A DNA stretch of 64,000 bases from Aplidium turbinatum (lineage: Eukaryota; Chordata; Ascidiacea; Aplousobranchia; Polyclinidae), in contig OU964920.1 of NCBI GenBank assembly GCA_918807975.1, positions 5,592,501 through 5,656,500 of the forward strand. Direction: 5' to 3'. Under the pieces are notes generated by a model that worked only from the letters and a program-made list of their open reading frames with translations, did no database searches and was not told the origin of the DNA. Both the position numbers and the translations under genes were made by a program. How positions within the stretch are numbered: position 1 is the first letter of the stretch; every line of letters begins with the position of its first letter. Of the stretch, positions 1 to 11,669 are shown one piece after another.

Positions 1-1148
1 GTGCAACCAAGAAAAGTTCAAGCCAATAAATAGTTCAAGGCTACGAGTAAAAACATTTTCAGTAACAGTATTACAATACAAAAATAATCACAATTTAAAA
101 AAAAGGTATAGCCTAGGCCTATTGTTCTGTCATAAAAGAAATGGCTGAGTGACTCTCAGTGGTACCTGTTAGGCTGCATGAAACTAGCGCAATGTGACCA
201 TATAATTTGACAAACAAATTGAATAGAATGTAAATGAGAAATAATTGAGTGTAACCGAATAACACAATAGGTCAATAATGTTTTCTTCAGACAAAATTTA
301 AGAAAAATCAAATCCAGACGACGTATCATTACAAAGTTTGAGCCCAAAATAACAATTTATGACAATTTTTGTCACTTTTCCACTGACATAAAGCAACAAA
401 ATTTAAATTCAATTAAAAAAATCAAACACTTCGCATTGAAATAAAAGCAAGAAAAAAAAGCATTTTTGTCGATTTAGGCTAAGTGCGATTGATCCAAACT
501 TGTCTGGCAGCCCTGCTTAAAAACTGACTAGGCTTGATTGCTGGCCAACGTTCGATTTTTATGTCAGAAACTAAGTAAATTATCATCAAAAACTCTTGCG
601 CTGGTTTAATTAAATTGATTTATACCGATACAAAACACACTAATCCAGAAAAGTTTAAAACACAACTGAATTTAAAACAAAAAATTTTAGGACAAACTTT
701 GAACCGATTTGATAATGGGCAGCAAACAAGATGTTACACAATAGAATGTAAAACAATTAATCCACATGGCTTACTAATGGTTGTTTGATAAATTTTCTAC
801 CATACTGTACTTCAATTGCTTCACTGGATAATAATTTACTTTCCTCATCCCTATTCTTTCAAAGCTGAGGCTGGCGAGTCAATAGCTTGTTTGTTACATG
901 CGGCAACCGCAGACTTGGATTCTTGATATGGGTTTCTTTGAATTGTTCTGTCTTTGCGAATTCTTTATCGATTTCGAAAATTTTTGGACTGAAATGACCA
1001 CAATTAAATTCCTTTCTAAATTTGACTAAAATTTGCTATTCTCCAGGCCTAAGTTTTTCTTTAATCCAATTTATATATTTAGACCTGGAGAGCAAAATCT
1101 TTGCTGCTTACTTTGTAAAAGCGCGGGAAAAAAAAGAAAAAAAAAAGA
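1..1148. other. No gene recognised
   Basis: AT-rich sequence with no convincing exon, transposon terminus or RNA gene. The open frames here are short and low-complexity. Isolated GGCCTA-type motifs occur, as elsewhere in the window. Confidence 0.6.
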
Positions 1149-1266
1149 GAGCAGTCCTTAACGTGCGTTGCTCAAGCGCACAACCCGAGAGTCGAACCAG
1201 CGCCGCTTGATCTTGAAGCGTCTTCGTTCCAGAAGTCACGCGCTAACCAACTGAGCTATCGCGGTG
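1149..1266 (-). mobile_element. tRNA-derived SINE, head fragment
   Basis: Minus-strand copy of the tRNA-like head of the SINE that recurs through this window. On the minus strand it reads an A-box-like segment (TAGCTCAGTTGGTTAGCGCG), a spacer with CTTCTGGAACGAAG, a B-box-like GGTTCGACTCTC, and then the start of the SINE body (GAGCAACGCACGTTAAGGAC). It stops where the body would continue, so it is truncated at the 3' side. It is not a tRNA gene: the acceptor and anticodon arms do not pair properly and the same head heads longer SINEs elsewhere. Confidence 0.85.
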
Positions 1267-2021
1267 ATAGTAAATAGTGATAAACCACAAACACAAAGGT
1301 AATAAAAAAATCAGATAACACGCAGTTGTCCAAACCGCAGTTTGCAACTTAATTATCTCCGTCCTAACTTAAATTTTATACAAAATTTAATTTATGTTTG
1401 GTTGTGTAAGTGGAAATAGTAGTTGCTCCAACCTCTGGTAAAACCGCAAAAACATGTCGCTTTTTGATGGAAAGTCTGTCATGCGTGTTGTAATGGAGCA
1501 ATTACCAGTCGGTTTATTTCACTGTCGCGGTCATCTTCGCCACCTTTTTATTTTTCCATTTCCTCCAGACCTTCAGCGCCAATCACTGTTCTTTCTTCTC
1601 GGTTTTTATTGTAAATGCTTATAATCCCCTGATAACAGTAGGCCTAGAACCGCTACTGGCGTAACTACGCTCCGATGATACAGAGGTAAAGAAATGAGTC
1701 TCAAGGAGTTTTCTTTATTTGTGAGTTCGAATTGCAGAATTTAGAACACCAATTTTTGAATTGGCATTTTTTAGAATAAATAGAGTTTTGTGTAAAACTT
1801 ATTTGTGCTGAGGTAGGCCTATATAGATTAGCCTACTTTTAGCCTATATTCAAAGAAAAGAGCAAATAGCCTATATAATTACCTAATTTAAAATTGGCAA
1901 ATTTCAACAATATGTTTACGATTGTATAACAACAAGTGTAAACTAATGGTAAACTCATAGTAAGATTTCGTCACAGAGGTAAACTGCGGATATACTGAAT
2001 AGTTGTAACTTTGATGTTGAG
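1267..2021. other. No gene recognised
   Basis: Unassigned AT-rich sequence between a SINE fragment and an LTR-like fossil. I see no conserved coding segment and no paired repeat ends. Confidence 0.5.
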
Positions 2022-3010
2022 TGTAGCGGACGCTGTAGTCAGCACGCGCGCTCATATACAGCCGTCAATGAGGACGGCGACATTCCTGGGCATAACTGGC
2101 AAGGAATGACCGGGACACGAAGTCGTCTTCTCTACCCTACTGTCTTGTCTATCGACTGAACTTAACAAAATAATGCTTGATCACAAGTAGAGTTCTTCAA
2201 GGCTGCGTTATTTATTAACTCGACTTTTAACTTCCGAAGAACATAATCCAAACACACTAAAAATGAAGACACCGAACGACTAATAATTCCACCACCAACT
2301 TAGATCAGCATACTGGCGTAGGCTACTACATTATTAACTTCATTACAAAGGAAAAAACTTTAACTTCAGAATTGAAGAACTTTGTTTTCACTTTCATTTA
2401 CAATTGTATCTTGGTTACAAAGAGAATTCTACATCAGTGACGATCGGTGAGGGAAAGCAAGGAAAGCAGTGCTTACCTTAGCAAAAACTATGCAAAAAAA
2501 TATAATGACTGAATTCTAGGTTTAACTTCTTATTATTTTTATTTTCAAGTTGCAGCATATTTCCAAGTTGCTTTCCCAACGGTTTAAGCCACCGAACGTC
2601 ACTGTTCTACATATTACATCTGAAATCCTCGTTTCATAGTTACACCACAGTACATTACATATTAAACTACAGCACAGCACTTTACATATTAAATTTTACC
2701 AGCCACATTCTACAAGCCATATATTAGCCTACAAGCCACAAGAATATTCCAGAGTCCGACTTGACGTCAGTGAAGTGACGCGCGTTACGTCAGAGAACAA
2801 GAACTTTCGAGCGCCACAGATAATGTTCCAGAATCCGACTTAACGTCAGAGAAAATAGCTCTTAAGCGCCACATTGAGAAAATCACCAGAATCCAAGTAA
2901 AAGAATATTAAGCATTCGGCGAAGTATTTAAATGTAAACAACAAACAATGGGGTCAGCCAAACTGACATACGCCAAAGCCTGGGACCAGTCAAGCCAGCC
3001 TCCTGTTACA
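2022..3010 (+). mobile_element. Solo-LTR-like fossil
   Basis: About 990 bp beginning TGTAGCGG and ending CTGTTACA, the TG...CA layout of a long terminal repeat, with no recognisable internal retroelement genes next to it. The flanks give no clean target duplication, so the start is tentative. A hAT MITE (2435-2604) is inserted in it. The last ~105 bp and about 40 bp of flank recur as a second partial copy at about 3547-3700. Family unknown; it may be Gypsy-type judging only by the ends. Confidence 0.45.
2435..2604. mobile_element. hAT-type MITE (170 bp)
   Basis: Short non-coding element with inverted ends CAGTGACGATCGGTG and, on the other strand, CAGTGACGTTCGGTG. A perfect 8-bp direct repeat, TTCTACAT (2427-2434 and 2605-2612), flanks it. 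CAG-type ends plus an 8-bp duplication are the hAT signature. It lies inside the LTR-like fossil and is therefore younger. Confidence 0.9.
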
Positions 3011-3055
3011 ATTAGGCCTACATGATCCGAACTAGCGGATGCAAGATACTTCTAA

Positions 3056-3410
3056 CTAATTATTTAAAAAAATGGGCGATTACTTTAAACCCGTATCAAC
3101 GTAAAGTCAATCGGGGATCCGCGTAAAGCAGATACAAAAGCATCAAAAATTTAAGAAAAATGTGAACACTATAATATAAACGACGACCTTTTAGAGTACA
3201 TGTTAATTGTATGAGTACATGCATAAAAGTGAGACAAAGTCCAATTTGAAATTCTTCTGTTGCGTTTTTCCAATTTGAAAATCTTCTGTTGCATATCGCG
3301 CGATTTCGGGTATTGAACCCTCTTTAGTACAATTTTTATCAACAGCATAGTACAGTAAAATTTACAGTAGTTCACTTTAAAAAAATGACTAAAAATGTTA
3401 TGTGGTTGCC
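3056..3410 (+). repeat. Left arm of a ~350-bp inverted repeat
   Basis: This segment is repeated in reverse at about 3745-4090 with only scattered differences. Shared landmarks include CGCGCGATTTCGGGTATTG and ACGCGGATCCCCGATTG, read on opposite strands. The ~335-bp loop between the arms holds a second copy of the LTR end. A short frame in each arm is a by-product of the shared sequence, not evidence for a gene. Confidence 0.85.
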
Positions 3411-3744
3411 AAGAAACAAATTAGTCTGCGAAATTAGTCTACGAGCAGTAACAATGACAATTTTTATGCAAATTATGAAGGTAATTAGGTCATAGGCTAC
3501 ATTATAAAAGTAAATTGACAAACTTTAGTTGCAACAATAAAAAGTACGAGAATATTAAGCATTCGGCGAAGTATTTAAATGTAAACAACAAACAATGGGG
3601 TCAGCCAAGCTGACATACGCCAAAGCCTGGGACCAGTCAAGCCAGCCTCCTGTTACAATTACATGATCCGAACTAGCGGATGCAAGATACTTCTATAACA
3701 TTTCTATAATGTTATGTTATGTTATACTTCTATAACATAACATA

Positions 3745-4090
3745 ACATTTTTAGTCATTTTTTTTAAAGTGAACTGCTGTAAATTTTACTGTACTATATG
3801 CTGTTGATAAAAGTTGTACTGAAGAGGGTTCAATACCCGAAATCGCGCGATATGCAACAGAAGATTTTCAAATTGGAAAAATGCAACAGAAAAATTTCAA
3901 ATTGGACTTTGTCTCACTTTTATGCATGTACTCATACAATTAACATGTACTCTAAAAGGTTGTCGTTTATTATTATAGTGTTCACATTTTTCTTAAATTT
4001 TTGATGCTTTTGTATCTGTTTTACGCGGATCCCCGATTGACTTTACGTTGATACGGGTTTAAAGTAATCGCCCATTTTTTTAAATAATCC
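3745..4090 (-). repeat. Right arm of a ~350-bp inverted repeat
   Basis: Reverse copy of 3056-3410. The sequence just left of it contains iterated TTATGTTATG / CATAACATAA, itself a small hairpin. Together the two arms could fold into a long stem. Whether this is a foldback element or an inverted duplication at the LTR fossil cannot be decided from one locus. Confidence 0.85.
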
Positions 4091-4219
4091 CAGTAAAAGC
4101 TGCATTATTGGGTGGAAAACGATTTATCAAATAATTTTGTTCACAGCAAGTGAGTTTTTTAAAGAACGCAAATATTATAGGAGAAAAAGCATTTTGCACA
4201 ACGTTGAAACAATGAATAT

Positions 4220-5300
4220 TCATCACTGGTCCCTACACGCTTGAAAGGCAATATATCGTCCATCTTTGAACCATTCTGCTAGAAGTTCCTACTAAATGCC
4301 CACCCAGGTGCGGCTCGCTAGTGTGTGCTGCGGTGCTGCAGCACTCCCATGAAAGTTTTCACAAGAAGTTTCTCAAATATCTTAGCATTTCTTCTGCCCA
4401 AAATGCATTTTATGTTCTCTGTTCACAGAATTGCTGTTATAAGTGTAAATTGTATTTGGAAACTCTGTGTGCTGTGAAATATTTTGCGCAAGGTTACAGC
4501 AAAAGAGACACTCGACTGTGATGTCATTGAGCCGCGTGATTTCTTAAATTGCCTGTACGAGCGAATAGGAAAGCGATGTGCTGTGTTTGAAGCAGCACAT
4601 CGGCAAAAAGGCGAACGTTAAGGAAAAAAAGCAATGTGAAAAGGTGATGAGTGTCTGGCGTCGTGGTAACGTCAAAAGCAGGTTACGGCGCAATAGCGAC
4701 ACCAGTTTGAATCTGCCTTTACGTTGTGAAATTACACATTATTAAAGTGTTACGCAATAAATCAATTAGTAGTTTACATTTTCGCTGATTAGTGTTATGT
4801 TAGTTACAGAAGAACGCAAATAGGGAGGCACAAGAAAAACTGATATTTTTAGGATAGGTCTACTTCCCATCTTTGGAAAAAAACTGCTTGAATTTAATAT
4901 GTCATACAATAAGCAACGTATCTACATCCAAAATGTAAAGTGACATAGACCACGGGAGTCCGCAGCACCCCCATTTCTAGGACTCACCAGCCGCCACTGT
5001 CCCCACCTATTGGTGTACATTCTTGAAAAATAATTTAATACTGAATCCGATGCATGTAAAATTTAAGTGGCACGTGTTGCGGATTATAGTTTTATTTAAA
5101 GTTTGTGGAAAGTAGGTCAGGTCGCATTTTATGCCTCGCACTTATTCACGGATAATTTTTTTTGGCGGAAAAAGGAAAAATTATTCTGCCAAAACATGGC
5201 CAGAACATAGAAATCCTAAGAGAGTAGAAGCGTCATTCCCATTCACGCTCCACACACCGCGATGGCACCGCTCGAGTGCGCCCGCCGCCATTTTTGTTAG
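4220..5300. repeat. Unclassified foldback repeat, split by a hAT
   Basis: Sequence on both sides of the hAT at 4305-4999 belongs to the ~205-bp unit family that is tandemly arrayed at 22990-23480. Shared blocks include CATCTTTGAACC, AATGCCCACC, TATTGGTG and GTGGCACGTGTTGCGGATT. The right end, about 5130-5195, matches the inverted terminus at about 23510-23570 (TTATTCACGGATAA). A further ~90 bp (AGAAATCCTAAGAGAG onward) recurs in reverse at 22195-22290. Confidence 0.7.
4305..4999. mobile_element. hAT element (non-autonomous)
   Basis: Ends read CAGGTGCGGCTCGCTAG on the left and, on the minus strand, CAGTGGCGGCTGGTGAG on the right. The flanking 8-bp repeat is TGCCCACC / TCCCCACC, one mismatch. 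Undisrupted copies of the target at about 23168 and 23366 read AATGCCCACCTATTG straight through, confirming the insertion point. No transposase is recognisable inside. Confidence 0.88.
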
Positions 5301-5403
5301 CACAACCAATTGTGAAAGCCTATTCAACTACATGCTAATGAATGGTAAACTTTTCATTTAAAACTGACCAAAGTTGTGGCTAAAACCTTTAAAAATAACT
5401 TTT

Positions 5404-5759
5404 GTGATAGCATAGAGTGTGACAAGTGGTTCAGAGCGTCGTTTTTATGGCGACCCGTGATCGATAGGTCGCGGGTTCAACTCTCAACCAGGTCATGCTG
5501 TTGCGTCCTTGGGAAAGGCGCTTATTAGCGATAATTTCCTCTGCTTGGTGGATTCTGACAAGCCGCAAATTCTTCAAAGACAATCACTTGTTAAAGAAAA
5601 CAATATTCCTTCGACAACAAGCGGAACCTTCACTCTGTCAATCTCGGTGACCGGGCCTGCGTCAGTGGTTCAAAGCCTCTACAAGTATGCGAAACTGCCA
5701 GGATGAAGCTTTCCAAGAGGCTTTCTCAGTCTGAGGATAAAGATTCAAATAAATCAATG
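5404..5759 (+). mobile_element. SINE with a different 5' head
   Basis: The 3' half (from about 5610) matches the body and tail of the common SINE: CACTCTGTCAATCTCGGTGA, GCCTCTACAAGTATGCGAAA and GAGGATAAAGATTCAA. The 5' head is unlike it. It has GTGGTTCAGAGCG as an A-box candidate, GGTCGCGGGTTCAACTCTC as a B-box candidate, and then TGCGTCCTTGGGAAAGGCGC, a motif seen in other animal SINE families. It is therefore a second SINE family sharing a 3' tail, as expected if both borrow the same LINE's machinery. Confidence 0.8.
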
Positions 5760-6369
5760 TAAAGTCTGTTTTTACCTTTTAATCATGCATTATCTTCACA
5801 ACGGTGAAGAAACTATACATGGTTTTTCATATCACATACAAAATCAATGATGTATAATTTCTTAGAGATGCATTGTTTACATACTGGTATATGAACATTT
5901 AGTAATGAACCAAGTACAGTAATTACTCACAACTGTGGGCTTATGCTGGAATAACACAACTAAATAATTACACTTTCCAATTCCAACGTCAGAGACAGAC
6001 TTTTACCAAGTAAATCCGATATTTTACACTGTGCATGTATGTGCAAACGCTGTATGGAATAAGCACAACTTAAAACAATATTTTCCATTCAGGATGAACT
6101 ATTCTGGAAACTGGGTTAAGAGAAATGTCCTAAAATACCCCTTTATTACAGAAATATACTTTAGACAGCATATCTGCAAACGCATAGCATTATTAGATAC
6201 TTATATTGTTTAAATATGATTCCATTTGTTGCCAAGGATCAGAGTTGACATTTTACATGTGATTTAAGTAGCATAAGCTTTCCAGAGAAAATTGAACAAT
6301 AAAAATAAACCACTCTCCTATTTTACTAGTGCTTAAAGAGGACTAGTTTTGACAACTGTTTTCGAACAA
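5760..6369. other. No gene recognised
   Basis: AT-rich unassigned sequence. The one longer frame, near 6031-6213, has no recognisable motif. Confidence 0.5.
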
Positions 6370-6890
6370 GTGGTCCGCTCAGCTTCCCATTCATTCTACG
6401 GGCAAAATGGTGCATACGTATCCAACGTATCTTCACGTACGAAGAGGCTACACGCTTAATGAGGATGAACACATGATTTTTCTTTGGTTCACAGTCAAAC
6501 ATATGGTCAGAAAGACAATCAAAGATAGACTTATTAGCCTACCAATCTCTCCCAAAACAGCAGAGGAAATCGCACGTGTGAGTCCGGGTGCCTGTGGTAG
6601 ATCGCCTCCTGTTATGTTCAGCAATCGTTGGAAACATTTCTCTGCAGTTTCACACACTTTCACCACATCTGGAGTAGGTCTGACTAAACCACCTCTGTTC
6701 TTCTTTTCTAGAAAACTGCCATCGATAACCTCTCCAGAGTCAAGACAGTGAGACATTCCTCACAACACACATACTTCCTGGTCATCTTTACAACCTACCC
6801 AGAGATGTATCTAATTGCGGCGCATTTGTATGTTGAGAGAGCAGTTACATTGGGCATGTCAGAGTAGTCATGATCAATCCTCTTTGAGTG
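6370..6890 (-). pseudogene. P-element/THAP9-like transposase, C-terminal relic
   Basis: The minus strand encodes the C-terminal part of a P-element/THAP9-type transposase in broken frames. Near 6860 the segment MPNVTALSTYKCAAIRYISG corresponds to the family's conserved region before a cysteine pair. It is followed by KNRGGLVRPTPDVVKVCE (about 6660-6710) and GLTRAISSAVLGEIGR (about 6540-6600). NHVFILIKRVASSYVKIRW lies at about 6400-6470. A stop follows the YISG segment and the frame shifts near 6740, so it is dead. No N-terminal THAP or catalytic part is seen next to it. Confidence 0.7.
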
Positions 6891-6935
6891 ATTTGACAAT
6901 GGTCTCTAAGGTGTTGTTACGTTCACTGTTCGCAC

Positions 6936-7085
6936 CAGTGGCGGCTGGTGAGCTGTGAAAGTGGTGGTGCTGCGGACGGGCGCAGCCCGGCCGCGTCGTC
7001 GCCGTAGGCGAACATAACAGCTGGGGGGCCTCCCCCAGAAAATTTTGAAAAATGACACTTAATTTGGTGCATTCTGTGCGCATCT
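6936..7085. mobile_element. hAT terminus fragment
   Basis: Starts CAGTGGCGGCTGGTGAG, the same end as the right side of the 4305-4999 element. It then has CTGGGGGGCCTCCCCCAG and TTTGAAAAATGACAC, a subterminal layout also present at about 43185-43250. No second terminus or target duplication can be identified, so it is a partial copy. Confidence 0.65.
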
Positions 7086-7149
7086 TCAGCTCTAAATTGT
7101 AATGAAAAGTTAAGATAAGTTAAGAGATAAGTTAAGTAATGAAAAGTTA

Positions 7150-7396
7150 AGTTGTCCGCCCCGATAGCTCAATTGGTTAGCGCGTCACTTCTGGAACGAA
7201 GAAGCTTCAAGATCAATAGCGGCGTTGGTTCGACTCTCGGGGTGTGCGCTTGAGCAACGCACGTTAAGGACTGCTCTCCATTCAGCGGCATCTAATGGAT
7301 GGAATAGTTCCCCGGCAACAAGACTTCAACAATCGGAAACTTCACTCTGTCAATCTCGGTGACCGGGCTTGCGTCAGTGATTCAAAGCCTCTACAA
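7150..7396 (+). mobile_element. tRNA-derived SINE, 5' part (split by hAT)
   Basis: Best 5' reference copy of the common SINE in this window. The tRNA-like head begins about CGCCCCGATAGCTCAATTGG (A box), with GTTGGTTCGACTCTCGGGG (B box). The body follows with GAGCAACGCACGTTAAGGAC, CTCCATTCAGCGGCATC and CACTCTGTCAATCTCGGTGA. It is cut at GCCTCTACAA by the hAT at 7397-8669 and resumes at 8670. Confidence 0.9.
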
Positions 7397-8669
7397 CAGT
7401 GGCGTATCCTGGTTGGTTGAGCAAGGGAAGCAATAAAACTCGTGGGGGATCAGAGCGTGCCGAAGGCACGTGTTTTCTAGGGGGGTCCGGGGGCATGCCC
7501 CCCCCGGAAAATTTTTTGCAAAATTACACTCAAATAATGGATTATAGTGCTTTCTGGAAACACTTTTAGGGTAAAATTTGTATGAAATTTATAAGCAGAT
7601 AAACAGCTACTGTATTAACTTATTAATGGTAGCTCTTACGCACGAACGGGCTAAAAATACGGCTAAAATTGGAAAACACCAAAAACTCAGCTACAGTTAC
7701 CTACTGCTGTACGGTAGTAGCTTGAGCCAGAATTCATTTCAGTCAAGTTTAGCCTCGACCTCACATATCCTGTCTTATGCCAAAGTTTATCCAGCCAGGA
7801 TAGCAGTGTAAAGCCAACGTTTGGCTCAAACTTTTGCTTACTAGGCCGATATTATAACCATAACAGCGCTTTAAATTTTTTCATTTTTAGCCCACGACGC
7901 AACATCCAACAGAGCAGAGTTGCCAGCCAGACAATGATAAGGTCTAAAAGCTAAAATAATACAAAAATAGGCCAAAACAAGGAAAATATTAGACAAAAGG
8001 GCCAAATGGATGTATTTCTGTTTCTATTCAAAATAATAAAATGTACATACATTTTATGACTTGTAGCGGATTTCAATAAATTGTAGCAAAAATAATTTTG
8101 CAAGTATAGCCCGAAAAGTAGCAAGTATAAAAGGACTGTAGCGGATGAGTTTTAATCCGCCACATTACGAGTATTAAACAAGTATAGAACATATATTGAA
8201 TAATGGTGAACATGGTTTCATCTGGTAGGGTTACAATATTTGAGAAATATTGATTATATTATGCATTTTGAAGAATTAATTTTAAAAAAGCCTAATTTGA
8301 GGAATTTAGCCAATCTGGTAACTCTGCGACACGGAAGCGATTGAAAAGTTGCTTCCATGGATTAGTTAAAAGAAACGTAACTCGCGCAAACTTTGCTCTG
8401 CTTTTTTTCCTTAGTCTCTCACTTGTTTCTTAGTGTACCAAAAACGAGAGCAAGGGAAGCGATACGAATCTTCGCTTCCGTAAGCTTCCAACTTTTTTAA
8501 AATTAAAACCGAGCTGAAATCACACGGTGACATGAGTTAGAAACCGTTCTAATTTGTATTCAGGTAAAGAAATTACGAAACCGTTTCACTGAAAAATATA
8601 ATTTTCTCTTTTTTCAATTTTGACAGGGGAAGCAATGCTTCCCTTGCTTCCATTGAGGATACGCCCCTG
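7397..8669. mobile_element. hAT element inside a SINE
   Basis: 1273-bp element with ends CAGTGGCGTATCCT and, on the minus strand, CAGGGGCGTATCCT, flanked by the perfect 8-bp repeat CTCTACAA (7389-7396 and 8670-8677). The subterminal CCGGGGGCATGCCCC... block is GC-rich and hairpin-prone. Both ends carry GCAAGGGAAGCAAT-like text. No transposase domain is recognisable, so it is probably non-autonomous. Confidence 0.93.
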
Positions 8670-8752
8670 CTCTACAAGTATGCAAAACTGCCAGGATTAA
8701 GCTCTGCAAGAAGCTTTCCCAGTCCGAGGATAAAGATTCAATCAATCGATAA
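8670..8752 (+). mobile_element. tRNA-derived SINE, 3' part
   Basis: Continuation of the SINE at 7150-7396 after the hAT insertion: CTCTACAAGTATGCAAAACT, then CCAGTCCGAGGATAAAGATT and a short CAATCAATC tail. Confidence 0.9.
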
Positions 8753-9542
8753 AACTTTCGCGGTTTGAACTTTATTATGCAGATGCAAATGTAAAAAATT
8801 CAATTTTTGCATTTTGCATATCTATAATTGGCCAAAGCGCTGCTAGGCTGTTAAAAATTATATAGGCTACATACAGCTCTGAAAAAGTTAATGACTGAGA
8901 TATTTATTAACATATTCCCTGGCTAACTTCCTTTTCTTTTTAACCTTGTAGTATGTTGCGTATACTGTAGCACTATATTAAACAGAACGCCAAAAAAGAA
9001 AAAGCAGAACATAATATGAAGAAAAATAGAAAATTATTGTGCAGATCTTCTAATTGTGACAGCACTCATTTTCACAGTGAAATACAGTACAGTGTTGTTT
9101 ATGTCTTGAAAACGTCTTGTAATTACCTCTGGAGACGTAATGACTAGGACGTAGCGACTCTGCGCGGTGTGCCGAGGGTCAATTTCGTATATAACGGTTG
9201 AATATCGCTGGTCCCGACTTGTACGTTACTTATTTAAATGCTTCAGATATATATACATGTTACACATCCATGTGGTGATATAAGAAAAAAAGAAAAGAAA
9301 AATACACGTTCAGGGGAGAAAACTACAAACATAACCATAGGTGAAGCAAGAGAATATCGTTGGACGATGACACTTTACCACTACCGTACTATGAGTAGGC
9401 TGCATGTCAGTCTTCCTTGTACAACAAATTACAAGCAACATCACAAAACTTCGATTTTTAAATGAACATCAGCATTTAGCAGGGTACAAATCAGGTTATT
9501 TTCAAAGTCTGGGCAGCGTTACAAAAAATTAGATACATTTTG
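8753..9542. other. No gene recognised
   Basis: Unassigned sequence. A 75-codon frame near 9238-9465 has no recognisable domain and I give it no function. Confidence 0.5.
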
Positions 9543-10237
9543 TCACAATAAAGCGTCAATCATTAGTACATTACAGCGAACTTGGTGAGTGCTCACACTT
9601 TCAAATCCACATAAACCAAATACACCTTTATACAAACAACTTGTAAGCAACTTTAAAGTTTCTTTTCCATTTAACAGAGACATTGGTCCATAGGTGTGCG
9701 ACTGTGCGTTATAAAGAAGCATGCAATAAGCTCGAAATATAGCTTGTTTTACATCCACACTACAATGTTTGACAAACGAAGGCACATTATTAGCGGCACA
9801 ATACAAAGCTCTGATTTGTCTTTTTACATTACTATTGTCACACAACATGTACCGGTACCGTAATCAATAAGCACACCAAGATATTTGGTTGACTGCACAA
9901 ACTCAACGTGTTGACCTTGAAGGGTCACAACAGAATCACATTCTAAGTTCATGCGTTTGTTACTGAAGCAAATGCAATGTGTCTTTGATGCATTAAACAT
10001 AATATCATGAAATTTGGCATATTTGGAGCAAAGTGACAAAATAGCTTCGAGACCTTTCAAACTCCGGGCAAAACAACACATATCGCTAGCAAACATTAAA
10101 TTGTTTAAACATGCACGACCGATGCAGCAGCCTATTGATAATGCATTTAGTCGCTTTGTTAAGTCATCTACATAAACAGCAAAAAGATAAGAGCTTAGGA
10201 TTCCACCCTGTCTGACGCCAACAGAGTAACTGTACAT
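9543..10237 (-). pseudogene. LINE reverse-transcriptase relic
   Basis: Minus-strand remnant of a non-LTR retrotransposon reverse transcriptase. GVRQGGILSSYLFAVYVDDL (about 10160-10220) is the QGxxLSPxLFxxYxDDL region. LMFASDMCCFA (about 10065-10100) stands where the F/YADD catalytic box should be and has lost its first aspartate. KTHCICFSNK and STKYLGVLID follow in order. The frame then shifts near 9840 into VKRQIRALYCAANNVPSF and IFRAYCMLLYNAQSHTYG. It is 5' truncated and dead. The clade (CR1/Rex-like or other) cannot be settled by eye. Confidence 0.85.
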
Positions 10238-11669
10238 AAATCAGGGAAGGTAGATCCCCAATGCTTTATTCGCATGTGCTGGTTGCGGAACCAGTAACTT
10301 ACTTACATGCGAGTTCTACTGTACAGTACAAGGTATAGTTTGTGACGGTATCTTTTCTTGCAACATCGAGTCGATATCTTTTCTTGCTTTCAGTTTGTAA
10401 TAGAGAAGGAAATCCTAATACGCACACTCACTCAGACGCGAAAAGAAATAAGAATGTGAAGAGCTTTTCTGTTGTTGCTGAAAAGAATCTTTCTAATCCA
10501 GAACTTTGGAAATATAAATTCCTCCCATAAACTTTTTAAATCCCTCCTTGGTTACGTTTAAGTATCACAGTGGTACTCGCATACTGCATTCATGATTTCG
10601 ATATCCATCCAGCTTTCAAAGTTTTTGAATTCACTCCAAATCCAGAAAAATTAGTAAGATGACATGCGTGTCAAGTTATTAGCATGTAGGCCTGCTACAT
10701 CTATGACAAAAATAGAGAAAATGTTAATGCATATTGAAATTGTACATCAGACCAAAAACGAACCAAACTTTTATTAAAATTCACTGCACAAGAAAAATTG
10801 TTTCTTTTGTAAGTCCTGTAGGTTTCGTTTATTAGAGCAGCCCTATTGCCTAGTTTACAATTATGAACAGTTTTGTGACCTGCATACATTAATTTAACAA
10901 ACAATAAGAAATTTACTTGCCACATTTACTGTACAAAAACTGTATGTATGACAATAAAAGCTTAATCTGCTGCTCAGCTTTCGTATCAACTCTAGCTAAT
11001 TAGGTTGATCAATCTTAAAATTTACAGTTAATCAACAATGGTTTAGCAGCCTAATGATTTTTTGTTAGTGCTGAATGCAGATAGGCTACTGGTAAATATT
11101 AAACTGCTACAATATTTGCTTGTTTTTATTTATAAGGAGTCCTTGTAATTACATGGCACCCACCCTGCACCTTCAACTCATCGAGTCGAGGTTTCACCTA
11201 CTCTGCGGCAAAAATTACAAGCCCTAAACGGTCAGAGTTTCACCAATTTCATCGAAATACAAGTTTGTCTATTTTTTGTAAATAAACAAAATAGCAAGTT
11301 CTGTGAGATTTTTCCAAGTAAACTGGTTAGATTTTCAAAACAATCCAATTCAAATCCACTAGCCTATCAAAGTGAAAACTCTTATCTAAATCCAATAATG
11401 TGCCAAATTTCCACTGGATTCGACTCCGAAAATCTGCTTTCAGTTTACCCAAGGAACAACTGATTTAAGGCATCTACATGTGTCGATTATTTATTAATCA
11501 ACACAATAAAATAAATCTCAATACGTTATCTTTGTAATTTGTGCTGTGCTAAACATGCAAATGAAAGTGATCAACTGTGCATGTGAAGACCATGAAAGCT
11601 TTCAAGTGAGTGAGAAACATGCTGAGCTCAACTGCTACAATGACTCTTTCATAAACACAAAACATTAAG
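10238..11669. other. No gene recognised
   Basis: Unassigned AT-rich sequence between the LINE relic and the intact hAT transposase gene. It should hold one terminus of that element if the element is complete, but I could not pick out a convincing inverted end. Confidence 0.45.

Noticed and set aside
7150-7245. A functional tRNA gene
   Set aside because: A and B boxes are present, but the sequence continues into the SINE body and the cloverleaf does not close. The same head occurs in about ten SINE copies.
9238-9465. Small host gene
   Set aside because: No domain, no splice sites, low-complexity composition.
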